Origin: Drosophila persimilis
Lineage: Eukaryota; Arthropoda; Insecta; Diptera; Drosophilidae
Direction: 5' to 3'
Assembly (NCBI RefSeq): GCF_003286085.1
Contig: NW_020825289.1
Span: forward strand, 2,728,001 to 2,792,000
DNA: 64,000 nucleotides
The notes beneath the pieces were generated by a model, which was not told the origin of the DNA, searched no databases, and was given only the letters and a program-made list of their open reading frames with translations. Positions 41,338 to 52,619 of the stretch are shown here, in pieces. Numbering within the stretch: position 1 is the stretch's first letter; the number at the start of each line of letters is the position of its first letter. Position numbers and translations under genes: made by a program.

Positions 41338-42447
41338 TTGCCTTTTGCTGGGCGATGCCTCTTCCTCGCCAATCGCCGGCAGCTAAATGGCAAGGTGGCA
41401 ACACTTTCCGCCCTCCGAATGAGAGAAGCCAGACTGTGGAAAGCATCCGCGGTTGGGCACTCGGGAATCCTGATGAGACTCCCGCAATTACCAGAGAGGA
41501 CAGATTACTGTATCCCCAGTGATCACCTCTCGACGCCCTTCCAGGTATCAATCCCATCTAGGGAGGACTGGGAGATGGGCGAACCAGGGCCTGCTAATGC
41601 GGTCCACTTCTACACTGATGGCTCAAAGCTAGACGGCCGCGTAGGAGGCGGAGTCTACTGCAGCGAGCTGAACATCAGTCATTGCTTCAGGCTCCCGGAT
41701 CACTGTAGTGTGTTCCAAGCGGAGGTTGAAGCCATCAAGGAGGCCATTTCGATCGTCTCCAAACTACTCCTAGATACGCACTTAGTGTGCGTCTTCTCGG
41801 ACAGCCAAGCAGCTATCAAAGCTCTAGGCTCAATATCGTCGAACTCAGCGACTGTAAATGACTGCCGTAGGTCTCTGCACGAGATCGCAGAGCAGTTAGA
41901 CCTCTTCCTTATATGGGTCCCAGGCCATAGGGACATCGAGGGGAATGACGCCGCCGACGAGCTAGCCAGGCAGGGTACTACGATTCCTCTCCTATCGGAG
42001 AGGGAGCAAGTAGCGATGCCTTTGGCTACGTGCAGGCTCCTAACGCACGAATTGTTCGAGCAAAATGCCAATAGGAGATGGCAGCAAACCGTTTCCTGTA
42101 AAGTCTCAAGATTGATATGGCCATATCGATCGAAGAAGCGCTCAGCAGAGCTGTATAAACTCAGCAGAGCACAGTGCTCTGCAGTTACTAGAGCCATTAC
42201 GGGACACTGGCAGATCGGCACTCACGCCTCTAGACTGTCAATCCCTCATAACGACTTCTGCAGGAGTTGTCGCGACGAGGAGGAGGAGGAATCGGTCCCC
42301 CACTTCTTCTGCCACTGCCCAGCCCTTGGAAATCGTCGTCTTCGTATTCTCGGGGCCGCTTTCCTCACGGACATTTCGGACCTATCCGTAATCAAACCAG
42401 GGACCTTGTCCAAATACATCCAAGCCACCGGATGGGACTGCCCTTAA
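41338..42447 (+). CDS. LOA-D ORF2 C-terminal part: RNase H and zinc region, open
   Basis: A 369-codon frame open to its natural stop; RT is absent through 5' truncation. RNase H at about 85-215 has all four acidic residues: D94 (FYTDGSK), E129 (FQAEV), D155 (FSDSQ) and D207 (AADELAR), plus WVPGHRDIEGND. The C-terminal zinc motif at 308-327 is CRSCRDEEEEESVPHFFCHC, a CCHC-type arrangement common to RNase H-bearing LINEs. RNase H would remove the RNA template after target-primed reverse transcription. The first ATG is not a natural start. The intact state suggests a fairly recent insertion. Confidence 0.8.
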   Translation: MPFAGRCLFLANRRQLNGKVATLSALRMREARLWKASAVGHSGILMRLPQLPERTDYCIPSDHLSTPFQVSIPSREDWEMGEPGPANAVHFYTDGSKLDGRVGGGVYCSELNISHCFRLPDHCSVFQAEVEAIKEAISIVSKLLLDTHLVCVFSDSQAAIKALGSISSNSATVNDCRRSLHEIAEQLDLFLIWVPGHRDIEGNDAADELARQGTTIPLLSEREQVAMPLATCRLLTHELFEQNANRRWQQTVSCKVSRLIWPYRSKKRSAELYKLSRAQCSAVTRAITGHWQIGTHASRLSIPHNDFCRSCRDEEEEESVPHFFCHCPALGNRRLRILGAAFLTDISDLSVIKPGTLSKYIQATGWDCP

Positions 42448-42760
42448 CCTGCAGTAGTATGCTCTCACGGTTCGGGCAACGCGAAGGGGCACATGCCCAT
42501 GCGGCAACACAACGGACCTGTCTATAGGTCCAAGTGAGCTTGGGGGCGGGAGGCTCTTATCCCCCCCCTCCCGGCTACCGCTTTAACCTAACCTAACCTT
42601 ATAAGAGCATCTGGATGGGACAACTGTTGACATGAAATCTCACTGCAGGGAGGGAATGATCCCAAGCGGTATCACAACGGGCCGAAACCGGCCTAAGTGT
42701 GCCGGGCTCCGAGCGAGCCTGGCAGCCGCCTCTACCTAACGTAACCTAATATGAGTGTCT

Positions 42761-42878
42761 ACATTTCAGTACGGACAACTACAAGATTGAAAATATGAAC
42801 TTTATAAATGTAAGAGTATGTTAAAAATTGGTGTATAAAATATATTAAGTACAGGCGCAAATAAAAAGGCAAAATAAA
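42761..42878. other. Unassigned short flank
   Basis: Pre-insertion flank continuing 37951. Nothing recognised. Confidence 0.4.
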
Positions 42879-43960
42879 AACGAGGGGGAACGTTGTGAGT
42901 TGCTGCGGACACCGCAACTCTACAGTTATACCCGATACTAAGTCAGTATGGCTCTCCTCCGGCAGACGGCGCTAATATTAAACGACACGACAAAGAGTGC
43001 GTGCGAGAGAGACAGAAAATCAGTCTGAGCGTGACGTCGGGCGCTGCGTAGCCAGTGCAAATCGATTTGTTTCCTTTGGTTATAAAAATGTTTTGATCTG
43101 ATCCAAATTCAGCAACCTGATATATATGATCATTTTCTATGATTCTGCGTTTTTAGTTTTCTCGTATCTTCAAAATTGTAGATGCCACAGATTTTCGTCC
43201 TTTGTGGGAGCGGAAGGAGGTGAGGCGAAATTCTGAGATATACGTTTTATAGTGAGATCTAACAGAAGTGCGGATACCAAATTTGGTTACTCTAGCCTTA
43301 ATAGTCTCTGAGATAGTGGTTGCTCCAGATTTTCGTCCTTTGCGGGGGCGGAAGGGGGACTGTCGAAATTTTGACACAAAACGGTCAAGGTCCGATATCA
43401 CAGGAGTGTGGATACCAAATTTGGTTGCTCTGGCTCTTATAGGTTCTGAGATCCTTGAACTCATATTTTGCAATTGGCAAAACCGACCATGAAACCTGTG
43501 TGTTAGAGTGAGACAGAGCGGGAGAGAGTGAAATTGTTTTCTTGATTCTGGCTATAATAATTATACGATCTGGTTCAGATTTTGCACTCTAGAAGATATA
43601 GTCATCTTCTACGATTCTGCGTTTTTAGTTTTTTCGTATCGTCGAAATTGTGGATGCCACAGATTTTCGTCCATTGTGGGGGCGGAAGTGGGCGGGGCAA
43701 AGTTTTGAAATATTTTTGTAGCAGTGACATATCACAGAAGTCTGGATCCAAAACATCGTTGCTCTAGCTCTTATAGTCTTTGAGCATTAGGCGCTGAAGG
43801 GGACGGACAGACAGACATGGCTCAATCGACTCGGCTATTGATGCTGATCAAGAATATATATACTTTATGGGGTCGGAAACGATTCCTTCTGGACGTTACA
43901 CACATCCACTTTTACCACAAATCTAATATACCCCAATACTCATTTTGAGTATCGGGTATA
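42879..43960 (+). mobile_element. DINE-1, full-length
   Basis: AACGAGGGGGAACG start, GAGTTGC/GCAACTC hairpin, TATACCCGATAC ... GTATCGGGTATA subterminal repeats, three GGGGGCGGAAG blocks, short GACAGACAGAC microsatellite. 1082 bp. Confidence 0.9.
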
Positions 43961-43984
43961 ACTAAAATACCAAGCCCTAAATAC

Positions 43985-44590
43985 ACGCGCACATGCGGAC
44001 CACCAATCCAGCGTCTTTCGAGCCGGCTATTGATACAACTATTCGACACAGGTACAACAATGCGTGCCTGCACTATTCTTAGTCGTCACCCTACAAAAAA
44101 GTGCTAGCCGTGAGACGCAAAGCAAACACCTCAAATAATCACATAATCGTAATTGGAGTGCCCCAAGGCAACTTTATCAAGCCAATCCTCTACGTATTGT
44201 ATTGTATTGTATTGTATCTTGTCCCGCAAGATAATGAATTACCTGGGCGTCTATATGGATAGACGGCCCACCTGGCGCAAGCACATAGAAGCCAAGAAGA
44301 CGTATTTTACAATTAAAGAAAGTAATCTCTACTGGCTAATAAACACACGCTCTCCCCTATACTTGGACTATAACGTCCTCCTGTAAAACTCCGTGCTGAA
44401 ACCTATCTGGATTTATGACTCCGATTTATGAGAAAACGCAAGCAGAAGCAACGTCGACATTATCCCGCGTGCGCAGTCTAGAATACTGAAAACCATCACT
44501 CATGCACACGCACCAGCCAATCTTGCAGACACAGTCGGCTGCAGCGAAATAATAAGCCAGCACAGCTCCAAATTTCTCATAGGGCCGTAT
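43985..44590 (+). mobile_element. Jockey-clade LINE fragment (RT C-terminal)
   Basis: Frames give an FRAG-type motif, IVIGVPQGNFIKPILYVLY (RT motif) and, after a TATTG microsatellite (44193-44216) where the catalytic part is missing, MNYLGVYMDRRPTWRKHIEA, SNLYWLINTRSPL, and PRAQSRILKTITHA. This arrangement matches the Jockey-clade RT end. Confidence 0.6.
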
Positions 44591-44605
44591 AATATTCATA
44601 CAATT

Positions 44606-44922
44606 TGAAAAATTAGAAGAGTTTTTCTAATACAAAATAACCGAAAACTTTGGTTGGCTGTATCTTGATATAGATATATTAGCGGGACGAAAAATATTAG
44701 GTGAGCTCGATGGTCTTCAATTTCAACGAATGCCTTGTGTTTCTTCACAATTTAATCTCCTAGTCTAGCTAACCTACGGTGGCACAGCGGGGCATATTCG
44801 CCAAGAGCGAAGGAGCGATCTTTAATTTCGCTCCCGCTTTTCCCTAGCGTAACTTAAACTAGACTTCATAATTATGATTAAGAATTTAAATTATTAAGAA
44901 CTGCGACCATGTCACTCAACAC
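44606..44922 (-). repeat. BEL-2 family solo LTR with 5-bp target duplication
   Basis: Minus-strand TGTTGAGTGACATGG ... TTCTAATTTTTCA, flanked by CAATT at 44601-44605 and 44923-44927. No internal sequence, so LTR-LTR recombination is inferred. Confidence 0.85.
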
Positions 44923-44927
44923 AATTA

Positions 44928-45062
44928 ACTAATTAATTTTACAAATACATATATTAAATTAAGATTTGATTACATGTTGTCATTCCCTTATGATGAAGAT
45001 GGAGATCGTGAAGGCCGTCTTCAAAACAATAAAAAAAATATTAAATTATTAGATTTGAGGTT
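44928..45062. other. Unassigned AT-rich flank
   Basis: Nothing recognised. Confidence 0.4.
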
Positions 45063-45640
45063 TGGGGTGGGACCCCAACCATTATTTTTGCACCACAGGC
45101 CTGGTACATGTGATGGCAATATTCGGTGGTCCGGGACGCTTATTAATGGGATCGGGATAAGTTTGCGGACTCGACGGACTCTCCGAGGTGATAAATTCGG
45201 CTACCAAATCTGCATCAGTTGTCGTTGCCTTTGGAGTTACAACGGATATCATCTGCTGCACTGAAGGAGGTGTCGGAGTTAGTTTCTTAGATGCCGACGG
45301 CCAGAAGGCTGTTGGCAATTGGTCCCGCGGAGTAGTTTTCTTGCGCCGGGTGTGCAGGGTGTCCATGGCCAAGAGCCGATCATATTGCTTCTTAAAGCCC
45401 TGAAGTCTACTTCATGGACAATCGCAAGATCGTCAAGATGGACGACAGACCAAAGTGCCAGACAAAAGCTGAAGCCAAAATTATTAAAAGCTGAGAGGAG
45501 AGGTTGCTTCAACAGCTTATATGAGACAGAACTAATGCAGAGTAAGTTATTTAGATTTAGGTGATAGGGAGAGAGTGATAGATCAGCTAAGGCTACGACA
45601 AGAGAGCAGGCTAAGTGCAATGTGAGAGCGTACTTACGAA
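45063..45640 (-). mobile_element. CR1-B 5' end (5' UTR and ORF1 part)
   Basis: The reverse complement aligns with 14220-15080. ORF1 text at 45372-45082 includes KKLTPTPPSVQQMISVVTPK, matching KLTPTPSVQQLISFATPR. The upstream UTR shares CTCTCCCTATCACCT. A large part of ORF1 (the finger) is missing. Confidence 0.7.
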
Positions 45641-45812
45641 AAGCCACACGTCTGAAATACTACGAAAGACAATGGACGGATAAAGAGCTACAAAGTCTTG
45701 GTCACAAGCTGTTCCAGAATGTGCCTGTGGATCATAGATACATAGCTGATCCGTCATCACCAGAGACTCCGGATTTCCACATTGCAGGCTTGTTATCTTA
45801 TTGGATATGATG
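45641..45812 (+). other. Protein-like segment of unknown origin
   Basis: An open frame reads RLKYYERQWTDKELQSLGHK, LFQNVPVDHRYIADPSSPET and PDFHIAGLLSYWI, then TGA. Composition (W, Y, H, P patterns) looks like real conserved protein, but I cannot name it. It lies between the CR1-B 5' end and a Tc1 transposase. It could be a host exon fragment or part of an unrecognised element. Confidence 0.35.
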
Positions 45813-46390
45813 TCCGGGACCCACTGTTACTTTTAAAGTCGTCGGTTCTGCTGCCCCGAGTCTTACACGAAAGCAAATTCAACCTTTTCGGCAGTGACGG
45901 CAACACTATGGGTTGCCGGAAACCAAATACTGACCTGCATAAGAATCAATTAAGACAAACAGTAAAACATGGCGGGGTAGCGTTATGATGTGGGGCTGCA
46001 TTTCGACAAAAGGAGTAAGAAATGTGGTGTTCATTGGAGGAATAATGAATCATGATCAGTATCTGAAAATTTTAAAAGAAAAATAGCGTAGAAAATGGGC
46101 ATTGACAACACGTTCAAATTACATCAGGAAAACTACCCGAAACATTAGGCCTATGAAGTAAGGTCTTGGCTGCTATATAACTGCCCAAAATTAGTAGAAG
46201 TGAAACCGCAATCGCCTGATCTTAAGATCGTCGCCTTATTGAAAATTTTCGGAGCTAGCTGTACCGCCGTTTACGCAAAACGCCAATATCGGTTATATCC
46301 GCGTTACAGGAACGGCTTCAGGAAGATTTGGCCAAAATCGGCCATGAATATACCCAAAAATCTTAAAAAATATGACAAACGCCTAAGCGA
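45813..46390 (+). pseudogene. Tc1-family transposase remnant
   Basis: Encodes, across several frames, SKFNLFGSDGN, CRKPNTDLHKNQLRQTVKHG, MWGCISTKGVRNVVFIGGIM, NHDQYLKILKE, then QSPDLKI and a C-terminal RLRKT...LQERLQEDLAKI. SD-G(R/N) and KHGG..MVWGC-like blocks are hallmarks of Tc1 transposases; the DD34E core is damaged (QDND-P-H not intact). No inverted repeats seen. Confidence 0.7.
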
Positions 46391-46400
46391 CACATTAAAA

Positions 46401-47472
46401 AACGAGGGGGAACGTTGAGAGTTGCTGCGGACAACGCAACTCTACAGTTATACCCGATACTAAGTCAGTATGGCTGTCCTCCGGCAGACGGCGCTAATAT
46501 TAAACGACACGACAAAGAGTGCGTGCGAGAGAGACAGAAAGTCAGTCTGAGCGTGACGTCGGGCGCTGCGTAGAAAGTGCAAATTGATTTGTTTCCTTTG
46601 GTTATAAAAATGTTTTGATCTGATCCAAATTCAGCAACCTGATATATATGATCATTTTCTATGATTCTGCGTTTTTAGTTTTCTCGTATCTTCAAAATTG
46701 TAGATGCCACAGATTTTCGTCCTTTGGGGGGGCGGAAGGAGGTGAGGCGAAATTCTGAGATATACGTTTTATAGTGAGATCTAACAGAAGTGCGGATTGG
46801 TTACTCTAGCCTTAATAGTCTCTGAGATTTGTGGTTGCCCCAGATTTTCGTCCTTTGCGGGGACGGAAGGGGGTGTGTCGAAATTTTGACACAAAACGGT
46901 CAAGGTCCGATATCACAGGAGTGTGGATACCAAATTTGGTTGCTCTGGCTCTTATAGGTTCTGAGATCCTTGAACTCATATTTTGCAATTGGCAAAACCG
47001 ACCATGAAACCTGTGTGTTAGAGTGAGACAGAGCGAGAAAGAGTGAAATTGTTTTCTTGTTCTGGCTGTAATAATTATACGATTTGGTTGAGATTTTGCA
47101 CTCTAGAAGATATAGTCATCTTCTACGATTCTGCGTTTTTAGTTTTCTCGTACCGTCGAAATTGTGGATTCCACACAGATTTTCGTCCTTTGTGGGGGAG
47201 GAAGTGGGCGGGGCGAAGTTTTGAAATATTTTTGTAGCAGTGATATATCACAGAAGTCTGGATCCAAAACATCGTTGCTCTAGCTCTTATAGTCTTTTAG
47301 CGCTAGGCGCTGAAGGGGACGGACAGACGGACAGGGCTCAATCGACTCGGCTATTGATGCTGATCAAGAATATATATACTTTATGGGGAAACGATTCCTT
47401 CTGGACGTTACACACATCCACTTTTACCACAAATCTAATATACCCCAATACTCATTTTTAGTATCGGGTATA
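46401..47472 (+). mobile_element. DINE-1, full-length
   Basis: Same structure as 42879-43960. It has a GAGAAAGAG stretch at about 47034 and lost TCGG in the ACTTTATGGGG block. 1072 bp. Confidence 0.9.
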
Positions 47473-48074
47473 ATTATAGGTATCATAATACAATATAAAA
47501 TTACGTTTTTTTTCGAGATCAGGAAGGTTTATTTTAGACTAATAAGAATATACCGAATATTAAAGCAACCCAAATTTTGAGCTTGTTTGTTTAATTATAT
47601 TTTCTCTATTCATTTAAAATAAAATTATTAATCTACCTCTCTGAAAATGTAAAATTTCTAGCTTTATTCCCTTATTAAATTAATTTTTATTTTTTTTAGT
47701 TTTATGCGTTTTATTCGCGTTTGAAGTTGAGACAAAAAAATGCCGAATATTAAAGTTACCCACTGTACATTTTCTCTTTCTTGTTTTCGTTTGGTTTATG
47801 AGCTGTGTGTGATTTTATCATTTTGTATTGTAATTTTGAACCGTGCTAAATGGAATAAAATTGTAAAATCGTATACAAAATTTTTAAATTTTTGGTTTTC
47901 AAACCGTGTTATTTCAAAACCGTGTAAAAAAAGACCGTGAAAAACCAGAATTAGGTGTATATGGAAGTGGGTTTATCTTTTAATTATTTGGTCTCGGTGG
48001 AACTGGATCTACGTCTCGGTGGTGCGAGCAACTCTACTGGATGGTGTGAGGGCAAGCTACCGAAAAGAAGACGT
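47473..48074. other. Unassigned AT-rich segment
   Basis: No gene. Two copies of CCGAATATTAAAG (about 47553 and 47742) followed by related text hint at an old repeat. Confidence 0.35.
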
Positions 48075-48484
48075 ACCATTCTGAAAAGCTGATAAATGCA
48101 GGTATAAATAAGATCTAAACACATTGTGATTAAGCTTTCGGTCTGGAAAATTATGATAATTTATTCCGGTATTTTTTCAAAAAATTTAGACTTTGAAAAA
48201 TCATTATTTCTTGTGTTTAAGTTACCTAGGGATTAACTTCACAAATGCCATTTTACTGTTAAAATCTGTTACAAATTCAACATTTTGGTATATAAAGAAA
48301 AAGTCGTACCTCGAAGAACTAATATTTTTACATTTCCTAAGTTGTTAAAGGCTAAACTTTGAAAAAACACAGCCAAAAATGATCAATTTTGAATTTGAAA
48401 TCTTAATATTTCCCAGACGGTAAGCTTAATCACAATGTGTTTAGATCTTATTTATACCTGCATTTATCAGCTTTTCAGAATGGT
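48075..48484. mobile_element. Foldback/MITE-like element with 63-bp perfect inverted repeats
   Basis: Arms 48075-48137 and 48422-48484 are perfect reverse complements (outer end ACCATTCTGAAAAGC, inner end GATTAAGCTT) and continue imperfectly inward (CGGTCTGGAAAAT / CCGTCTGGGAAAT). The spacer has no coding capacity. Target duplication unclear. Confidence 0.75.
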
Positions 48485-49252
48485 TGAGCTGAATTGATAA
48501 GCTTTTTAGAATTTCAAAGTTCAGGCAGGCATAAGATAGGTTATATGAAAAAAGCACAACCAATGAAAAACATAAAAAATATACCAGTTTTAGAAATAAC
48601 AAATTCATTTTAAAAAAATTAATTTTTGAATATGAAATAAACCGTCTTTTATTTTTTATTTCGATTTCTATGTTACGTAGAATTTCGTTTTATATGTGCC
48701 AAGCATAATGAAACTAAAAGTGAATGTATTTTAATTGTGACAGGTTTCTTTCGTTTCTTTTTTTTTGGGTGTTCGTGTATATATACATACATCCATACAA
48801 TGCATGTTTGTATATTCTTTGTTATTGTCTGTGTATAAAGAGAGCGGATATTAAAAAGCAAATTCCATTCATATAATGTGGATTAAACAATGAACCATGG
48901 GCAAGCCTACACAGTCTACCCATACTAAAACACTTATAGTCCAACACTGGAGCTATAGTTGGTCCAGATTTTGCTCAGCTACTGCTTTAACTTCTACCAC
49001 ATTTTACATTTTCTACCACATTTTGTGCTCAGATGACCGTGACCGGTACTTTTCCATCTTCCAATAAGATAGGTCGAAATAGAAATTTACTAACAGTAAA
49101 TCCTGTAAGGGTTAATAAAGAAAGACCTTTTTAATGATAATCACTGATCATAGTGGTCGTTTGGCATCCTGTGCTCCCCACAATAATCTACATCGACGAC
49201 AACCTTCAATGACGGACGACTCTCAACTATTCTAGCTCATGTGCAATTTTAA
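48485..49252. other. Unassigned non-coding segment
   Basis: No gene. Contains ATACATACATCC and a 17-bp direct repeat TTCTACCACATTTT at about 48989 and 49010. Confidence 0.4.
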
Positions 49253-50190
49253 AACGAGGGGGAACGTTGTGAGTTGCTGCGGACACCGCAACTCTACAGT
49301 TATACCCGATACTAAGTCAGTATGGCTCTCCTCCGGCAGACGCCGCTAATATTAAACGATACGACAACGAGTGCGTGCGAGAGAGACAGAAAATCAGTCT
49401 GAGCGTGACGTCGGGCGCTGCGTAGCCACTGCAAATTGATTTGTTCCCTATAAAAATGATCTGATCTGATCCAGATTCAGCAATCTGATAGATATGGTCG
49501 TTATCTATGATTCTGCGTTTTTAGTTTTCTCGAATCTGCAATATTGTGGATGCAACAGATTTTCGTCCTTTGCGGGTGCGGAAGGGGGTGTGGCGAAATT
49601 TCGACACAAATCGGTCAAGGTCCGATATCAGAGGAGTGTGGATACCAAATTTGGTTGCTCTAGCTTTTATGGTCTCCGAGATCTAGGCGCTAATGTTTTA
49701 CTCTAAGCAAAGCCGGCTATGCTACGTGCGTGTTAGAGAGAGACAGGGCGAGAAAATATGAAATTGTTTTCTTGATGCTGGCTATAGTAATAATACGATC
49801 CAATTCAGATTCTGCAGTCTTAAACATATGGTCATTCTCTACGATTCTGGGTTTTTCGTGTTCTCGTATCTTTAAAAATGTGAATGCCACAGATTTTCGT
49901 CGTTTGTGGGGGAGGAAGTGGGCGGGGCGAAGTTTTGAAATATTTTTGTAGCAGTGATATATCACAGAAGTCTGGATCCAAAACATCGTTGCTCTAGCTC
50001 TTATAGTCTTTTAGCGCTAGGCGCTGAAGGGGACGGACAGACGGACAGGGCTCAATCGACTCGGCTATTGATGCTGATCAAGAATATATATACTTTATGG
50101 GGTCGGAAATGATTCCTTCTGGACGTTACACACATCCATTTTCACCACAAATCTAATATACCCCAATACTTATTTTGAGTATCGGGTATA
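49253..50190 (+). mobile_element. DINE-1, one internal block deleted
   Basis: Full termini (AACGAGGGGGAACG; GTATCGGGTATA) but about 140 bp shorter than the other complete copies because one of the GGCGGAAG blocks is absent. Confidence 0.9.
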
Positions 50191-52215
50191 ATAAAATCCT
50201 GATCTATAATTATTATTTACATTTCTGTTTTTCCAAATGATTAATATCGAAACGGCGCAATCTTCAGTTTATTCCTGTTCCTTACTTGGACGGATGTCCG
50301 CTATTGTTCAGTAATATTTAAAAATTGCCTTTACGATTCTTCTCTGTTTGTGGTGTGACCTAGGAAATTCGTTATTCTGCGAGGCATTATGTTCCGAACT
50401 GTACATTTTAGTAAATTAATTTAGATCTGTAATGAGAACGTCAAATACTTGATAATTGCTGCACGTTGATACTGACCCGAACAATAGAAAACTATCCTTA
50501 AAGCGGATTACATATTGTGTGCAAATATTAACTCAATCGGTGCAAAGCTTTTCAAGTTTTTACAAGATACATAAACTAAAAAAAAAACAGTTATGGCCTT
50601 GTGCCGCGAACTACTAATAACTAGTATTCAGTTATTACACATTTTTGTAAACCAATGATTTATTTAATTTCAAAATTATGGTAAGAGGCGAAAAATCAGA
50701 ACGTCCCTTTTTCTCCACTTGCATTTGTCATTAGAGATGAGAAAAATATAGAGAGAAAGAAGAGACCGCTATTTATATTATATTATACCTATATAATATT
50801 AATTCTTGCACTTCGCTTATTGTTGATTTTAACTCTAAAATATTTTCGATTTGTTTTCATACCGCACCGTCCGTTACATCTCTCTTTCTTTCTCTCGTCA
50901 TACCAATATCGCCATTGGATGCACACTGTACGAACAAGAGTGTGAGAGAGAATGTGTGATTCCGTGGAAAATAGCTATCATTATTGTAGCTTTAAACTAT
51001 TCAACACTATATTTACGCGAACAGATTTTTTCTGAAAGATTTGGGGACTTCAAAACATTTTATCTTTAAACGGTTCGACCGATTTCAATAAAATTATTTT
51101 TTGGCAAAACTTTGGCAACAATTTGTCCAATTTGCGAACAGCGATACCAAACGACATGCAAAATCTATTGTACAAATTACATATATCCAAGTACCATTGA
51201 AATTTGTTGGTCGGTAAAATAGTAAAATAGCTTCAATATAACCAACGAAAATAAAATAAAATAAAACCGGTTACATTTTTCTTGAGTTTTCAGATTTAGT
51301 CTTTAATAATTTTCTTTATTACGGCTTTGCATTTGCCTGTTATCGATCAATGAGGGATCTACACTTTAGTAGGACTAGACCCCATAATTCTGGAACCATT
51401 TGACAAAAGTCTGCCCTACCCAAAAAGTTTTCGATAAAAATGAGATTCGGTGACAGCTGTACAAGTCGAGACGTCCAACTTTGCGGTTGCAACCCAATCC
51501 CTAGCGTGCTCTTTTGAGTGATTGGGATCCGGTTGAACGATAATTTGTTGTAAAGATCAGGAATTTTTAAATTTGTTCTCTTTTAAAAAATCATACTAAT
51601 TTAATTTCATCAGTCGATTACGAACAGGCACAATACTAACAGACAAATTGTAATTATTTTTCATAATTTTTGACGATGCTGAAGTCTTAGCCTTGATACA
51701 CTTCGACCAATTTAAACAATATGTATGTACTTTGTATTACATAACAGAACTAGAACCAACGTCTTGGGAAATAAACTTTCTTTTACTTATTTTTTTGTTT
51801 AAATTTGAAAAAGATAGGCTATTCAAATCTTCAAATACTACATATAGTATATATATAGCTTATACGTATTTTTTGTAAGTCGAGGTATAGTAAATAAGAC
51901 CTTAAATATGTACATTGAAATTAAAACTACTTTAAATATTTGAAACTCGAAAAACACTCTCTAATTTTGATTTCAGACACAGAAATACAAAAAAAAACTG
52001 GCTACGTCGTCTTTTAATTTTTGTATTTCTCTATTCGTGCTTTACGAAGCTTTTGTGAGCTGTGGGAGCTCTGAGCGACTTACTCTGAGATCATGATCAA
52101 GTTGGCTGCTGCAATTTCTTGCGCTCTTCGAGCCATGGAATGATTCACTCAGCCATTCCTTTCCCCTATTCGTTCGTAAGCTTGGTTTGCATTGACTTTT
52201 ACGTTTGAAAGATTT
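50191..52215. other. Non-coding region upstream of the candidate gene
   Basis: AT-rich unique sequence, no TE recognised, no convincing ORF. A CT/GA-rich stretch at about 50876-50960 (TCTCTCTTTCTTTCTCTCG and GAGTGTGAGAGAGAATG) could bind GAGA-type factors. Confidence 0.4.
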
Positions 52216-52250
52216 TATATAGTCATACGTTCGCAGCTACTGCTTCAGTT
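52216..52250 (+). promoter_or_regulatory. Core promoter: TATA box and initiator
   Basis: TATATA at 52216-52221 and TCAGTT at 52245-52250, the Drosophila initiator consensus TCAKTY, with A+1 at 52247. The TATA starts at -31, the expected spacing. No DPE match at +28. A second TATATAAGG at about 52319 could serve an alternative start. Confidence 0.55.
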
Positions 52251-52619
52251 TGGTGGTTAATCGCGGTGTGCGTACTTCGTAACGCTGTACTCGACTCAGC
52301 TAGAGTATCTTTCACCTAGTATATAAGGAAAAATATTGTCTCATTGTTATCTGTGCCTGCTTCCTGCTTCTCATAAAAGATACTAAACAAAAAAAAATTT
52401 TAAATTGTGTTATTGGGACGTGGCTAAAGCTCAAAAGTGAAAGAAAGTTAATAATAATTGCATACATTGTCGTGAAAATTAAACCTATACCGCTGAAGAT
52501 GAAGCGCAAAGGATTTCAGCAGGTTATTACTCTTTTCTCGGTTATGGCCATATTTTCGGATTTTCCTGATATTGAGGCGGTACGCGTCGCCAGTTCGCAA
52601 CCGAAGCAACGTGCTAAAG
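52247..52619 (+). CDS. Candidate host gene, exon 1 (5' UTR 52247-52498, CDS 52499-52619)
   Basis: The ATG at 52499 opens MKRKGFQQVITLFSVMAIFS then DFPDIEAVRVASSQPKQRAK: a basic start, a hydrophobic segment (residues 9-19) and a polar region, i.e. a signal peptide or signal anchor. The frame reaches AAAG|GTAAGC at 52619/52620, a near-consensus splice donor. The exon holds 40 codons plus one base, so the intron would be phase 1. Reading past the donor gives a stop at 52652. The next exon is not identified, so the intron would extend more than 11 kb or beyond the window. I do not recognise the protein. A secreted or membrane product is inferred from the hydrophobic segment only. Confidence 0.5.

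Larger units (their letters stand above)
40942..42598 (+). mobile_element. LOA-D insertion with 22-bp target duplication and foreign 5' segment
   Basis: Flanked by a 22-bp direct repeat (40920-40941 and 42599-42620) belonging to the LOA-C sequence. 41338-42598 is LOA; 40942-41337 is not recognisable LOA. Ends TTTAACCTAACCTAACC. Confidence 0.85.
37966..42746 (+). mobile_element. LOA-clade LINE (LOA-C), 5'-truncated, 14-bp target duplication
   Basis: Flanked by TAATATGAGTGTCT at 37952-37965 and 42747-42760. Starts in the endonuclease (DPTFIIKNRQEVIDLTLVSN; GDHSFSDHRYIE), then RT, RNase H, zinc region, 3' UTR and TAACC-type tail. Interrupted at 40942-42598 by another LOA insertion. RNase H plus a DIEGAFNNV-type RT points to the LOA clade. 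Confidence 0.85.
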
